A stretch of 7,875 nt of DNA from Pseudomonadota bacterium (GTDB taxonomy: Bacteria; Desulfobacterota; Anaeroferrophillalia; Anaeroferrophillales; Tharpellaceae): NCBI GenBank assembly GCA_015486505.1, contig WFRP01000093.1:1-7875 (forward strand). Reading direction: 5' to 3'. The notes beneath the pieces are model-generated. The model did no database searches, was not told the origin of the DNA, and saw only the letters and a list, made by a program, of their open reading frames with translations. A program made the translations under genes and the position numbers. Shown one piece after another: positions 5,631 through 7,875 of this stretch; the first letter of the stretch is position 1; each line of letters starts with the position of its first letter.

Positions 5631-6400
5631 AGCTGTCACGCTTTTCCTCACTGATCACTATAGTTGTCCTGGGTGCCGGACTCTTTTTCGGTTCACCATT
5701 TGTCGCGTTACTGAAGTCTTTTACGCTGGCTGACGGTTTTTCGGCCCTGCTGAATTACAAGGTGCTGGCGGTGGTCGTTACCAGCCTGCTGACCGCTTTC
5801 GCCGCAACCGGGCTGGCGGCGGTGGTCGGCACCGTTTTAGGCTACTATTTTACCTTCCATAAACAGCCCGGCCGCCGCTGGCTGAAAACCTTCTTTTCTT
5901 TGCCGCTGGTGCTGCCGCCATCGGCGGCCGGTTATATGCTGCTGCTCGCCTTCGGCCGTTATGGTTTAATCGGCGGCCCCCTCTACCAGGTATTTTCAGT
6001 TCAGATAATGTTTACGGTAAGCGCCCTGATTTTGGCCCAGTTTTTCGTGGTCATGCCTTTGATGATGCAGGCGGCAAGTTCGGCTTTTCAGCAGGTGCCG
6101 GACTCGCTGGTGAAAGCCAGTCACTCCTTGGGGGCGGATGAATTTACGACCTTCAGCAAAGTTCTGCTGCCGCTTTCGCGGCCGGTGCTGATGGCCGGAG
6201 TAATTACCGCTTTTGCCCGGGCATTAGGTGAGTTCGGGGCGACGATGATGGTGGCCGGCCGTCTTAAAACGATTCCGATTATGATCTATGTTAAAGCGAT
6301 GGGCGGTGATAGCGGCGTCGCTGACGGGCTGTCGCTGCTGTTGGTGCTGCTCTCGTTTATGATTTTACTGCTGGTCAATTTTATCGGGGAGCAAAGATGA
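5627..6400 (+). CDS. modB: Molybdate/tungstate ABC transporter permease
   Basis: This 257-residue integral membrane protein is the inner-membrane channel of the importer. It has about six hydrophobic segments and typical ModB motifs: LPLVLPPSAAGY (residues 92-103), the cytoplasmic EAA-type loop KASHSLGADEFTTFSKVLLP (163-182) that docks onto the ATPase, and ALGEFGATMMVAG (199-211). The length is slightly above that of common ModB proteins because of an extra N-terminal hydrophobic stretch. The upstream frame is closed at TAA 5591, leaving TTG 5627 as the best start. No strong Shine-Dalgarno is visible before it, so translation is probably coupled to the preceding frame. It lies 25 bp after modA and ends one base before the modC start. 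Molybdate and tungstate permeases of this type cannot be told apart by eye. Confidence 0.93.
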   Translation: MKLSRFSSLITIVVLGAGLFFGSPFVALLKSFTLADGFSALLNYKVLAVVVTSLLTAFAATGLAAVVGTVLGYYFTFHKQPGRRWLKTFFSLPLVLPPSAAGYMLLLAFGRYGLIGGPLYQVFSVQIMFTVSALILAQFFVVMPLMMQAASSAFQQVPDSLVKASHSLGADEFTTFSKVLLPLSRPVLMAGVITAFARALGEFGATMMVAGRLKTIPIMIYVKAMGGDSGVADGLSLLLVLLSFMILLLVNFIGEQR

Positions 6401-6401
6401 G

Positions 6402-7562
6402 ATGGCTTTGATCCTTGAAAATGTTTCGCTTGAGATTGAGCACAATTTAATCCTTGAGCAGATAAGTTTTCAGCTGCCGATCGGTCAGGTTCTGGTGATT
6501 CTCGGCAACTCCGGGGCCGGCAAGAGTAAACTGCTCGAGGTTGTCGCCGGTCTCAGCCGCAATCAGATCGGCAGCATTGTTTATGGCGGCCGGGATTTAA
6601 GCCGGCTGCAGCCGCAGGCGCGGCCGATCGGCTTTGTCTTTCAGAATTACGCTCTCTTTCCTAATCTGACGGCGGCGGAGAATATTCTTTTCGGGCTTAA
6701 AGCCCGGCAGGCGCCGATTTCAGAGCAGCAAAAATGGCTTCAGCTGGTTGCGGTTGAACTTAAAATTGATCATCTGCTCAAGCGCTTCCCGGCGGAACTT
6801 TCCGGCGGCCAGCAGCAGCGGGTCGCTCTTGCCCGTTGTCTGGTTTTGCGACCGGAAATCCTGCTTTTGGACGAGCCTCTTTCAGCGCTCGATGCCGCCA
6901 GTCGGGAACGACTGGTTATGCTCATGAAAAGAATTCAGAAAAAATATCGGGTGACGATGCTCTATGTTACTCATGACCATAATGAAGCGCGTTTTATGGG
7001 CGATCTGGTGTTGGTTATCGATCAGGGCCGGGTCGTGCAGATCGGGCCGCCGGAGATGATCTTCGCCCGTCCGGTTTCACGTTTTGTCGCCCATTTTACC
7101 GCGACCCGAAACATTCTGCCGGGGCGGCTGCTGAAAAGCTGCGGCCCGAACCTGAATTTAGTTGAGGTCGTCGGAATGCAGCTTTTATCCGCCTCTTTCC
7201 CGGCCGGCAGCGCCGCGGTCTGGGTCTGTATCCGGCCTGAATATTTCAATCTGGTTGCGGCCGCCCCGGAACCGGGTTCAGACTCCGGGTCTGCGGCTCA
7301 GGCTTTTGCCGAGCCGCTTGCAATTGCCGGTGATAATAACCTTATCTCCGGCTTTCAGGTTTCCCAGATTATGCCGCAGAGCGGGGCTACCGTGCTGCTT
7401 GAATTGCGTAACCGGGGGGTGCGTCTATTACTGTTAGCCTCTAACCGCCGGATTGCCGACTATAATTTGCGCGTCGGCAACCGGGTGCAGATTGCGGTGG
7501 CCGCCGAACATATTCACTGCCTGCCCCGGCAGCCGGATGATATCTACTGCCGGCCGGAATAA
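6402..7562 (+). CDS. modC: Molybdate/tungstate ABC transporter ATP-binding protein
   Basis: This 386-residue protein is the cytoplasmic ATPase that drives import through ModB. All nucleotide-binding motifs are present: Walker A GNSGAGKS (residues 35-42), Q-loop at Gln81 in FQNYALFP, signature LSGGQQQR (133-140), Walker B ILLLDEP (153-159), D-loop SALD (161-164) and switch His191 in YVTHDHNEA. The C-terminal part (about 235-380) fits a TOBE/Mop-type regulatory domain, with WVCIRPEYFNLV and GNRVQIAVAAEHIHCLP as its clearest segments. Such domains bind oxyanion and sense substrate in some family members. The start ATG follows GGGGAG (6386-6391) and sits one base after the modB stop. The stop codon TAA falls inside a copy of the 28-bp intergenic repeat (7558-7585), so repeat insertion may have fixed the C-terminus. 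Identification as a CUT1/Mod-type ATPase is very secure; the substrate is inferred from the ModB and ModA neighbours. Confidence 0.94.
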   Translation: MALILENVSLEIEHNLILEQISFQLPIGQVLVILGNSGAGKSKLLEVVAGLSRNQIGSIVYGGRDLSRLQPQARPIGFVFQNYALFPNLTAAENILFGLKARQAPISEQQKWLQLVAVELKIDHLLKRFPAELSGGQQQRVALARCLVLRPEILLLDEPLSALDAASRERLVMLMKRIQKKYRVTMLYVTHDHNEARFMGDLVLVIDQGRVVQIGPPEMIFARPVSRFVAHFTATRNILPGRLLKSCGPNLNLVEVVGMQLLSASFPAGSAAVWVCIRPEYFNLVAAAPEPGSDSGSAAQAFAEPLAIAGDNNLISGFQVSQIMPQSGATVLLELRNRGVRLLLLASNRRIADYNLRVGNRVQIAVAAEHIHCLPRQPDDIYCRPE

Positions 7563-7875
7563 GTACTCTTATCAGAACATTTTCTTGTTTTTACAGTTGA
7601 AAAAAGCTGTCGAAAAAAACAAGAAAATAACCTGTAAGGTACTAATGCGGGAACTAACTCCCGCAACCCAAACAAAGCTTTGCGGCCCGCAAATAAGTAC
7701 TCTTATCAGAACATTTTCTGGATATTAAATCTTGTTTTTTGGTGCAGAAAATAACCTGTAAGGTACTAATGCGGGAACTATCTCCGCAACCTAATCGGGC
7801 CTTTTTGGCCCGCAAATAAGTACTCTTATCAGAACATTTTCTTGTTTTTACAGTTGAAAAAAGCTGTCGAAAAAA
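7558..7875 (+). repeat. Tandem array of mosaic repeats after modC, runs off the right edge
   Basis: There is no gene in this last stretch after modC. Three copies of the exact 28-bp core start at 7558, 7692 and 7815, spaced 134 and 123 bp. Copies one and three are followed by the same 33-base continuation to the window edge, including CTTGTTTTTACAG, whose near-reverse complement CTGTCG(A)nCAAG follows in copy one. Copy two instead has the TTAAATCTTGTTTTTTGGT continuation found at 4153-4171. Both full units share a TAACCTGTAAGGTACTAATG segment (copies near 7628 and 7751, also near 4181) and a GCGGG-type hairpin (7647-7664 and 7771-7786). The second full unit adds a perfect hairpin CGGGCC-TTTTT-GGCCCG (7796-7812). 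The array resembles interspersed mosaic repeats more than a CRISPR: units are too long and variable and there are no spacers. Confidence 0.88.

Noticed and set aside
5599..5690. TGA readthrough or selenocysteine at the end of the permuted modA
   Set aside because: The downstream frame overlaps modB in another frame and shows no ModA-like residues. No convincing insertion hairpin was seen.
7558..7875. CRISPR array
   Set aside because: Only the 28-bp core is constant. Spacing is 123-134 bp, intervening DNA is itself repeated and hairpin-rich, and there are no cas genes.
7558..7875. Integron attC sites
   Set aside because: Hairpins recur, but I could not find the paired RYYYAAC and GTTRRRY boxes in the right arrangement, and there are no cassette-like ORFs between units.

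Overview
The window looks like chromosomal DNA of a Gram-negative bacterium with about average GC content. It has an outer-membrane beta-barrel gene, an AsmA-family gene and a lipoprotein-type binding protein, all of which require an outer membrane. A YebG homologue together with a molybdate-type ABC transporter and repeat-rich intergenic DNA would fit a deltaproteobacterium (Desulfobacterota). No marker gene proves this, so the taxonomic guess is an inference.

Layout. Positions 1-694 hold the 5' part of a minus-strand outer-membrane beta-barrel gene that runs off the left edge. Positions 695-1499 are non-coding: the AT-rich leader and promoter region of that gene, then a partial mobile-repeat copy ending at 1361. 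Next on the plus strand are a small 4-oxalocrotonate-tautomerase-like gene (1500-1691), an 80-bp imperfect inverted repeat (1707-1786) and an AsmA-family gene (1815-3632). Positions 3633-4360 are non-coding and contain a complete 516-bp non-autonomous transposable element (3795-4310), with 14-bp terminal inverted repeats and an 8-bp target duplication. It sits about 50 bp upstream of yebG (4361-4708). A three-gene transporter follows: a ModA-like binding protein (4756-5601), a ModB permease (5627-6400) and a ModC ATPase (6402-7562). From 7558 to the right edge there is an array of the same repeat family found in the two upstream elements.

How the parts work together. The last three genes form a tightly packed operon for periplasmic capture and ATP-driven import of an oxyanion, probably molybdate or tungstate. 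yebG lies 47 bp upstream on the same strand and may be co-transcribed. The AsmA and beta-barrel genes concern the cell envelope, with no evident link to the transporter.

Main points of interest. (1) The ModA-like protein appears circularly permuted: directly after its lipoprotein signal comes the C-terminal half of ModA, then a linker, then the N-terminal half, ending where the first half should begin. No missing half is seen on either side. (2) A family of mosaic repeats shares an exactly conserved 28-bp core in five copies. One copy forms part of an element with IS66-like ends, and another supplies the stop codon of modC.
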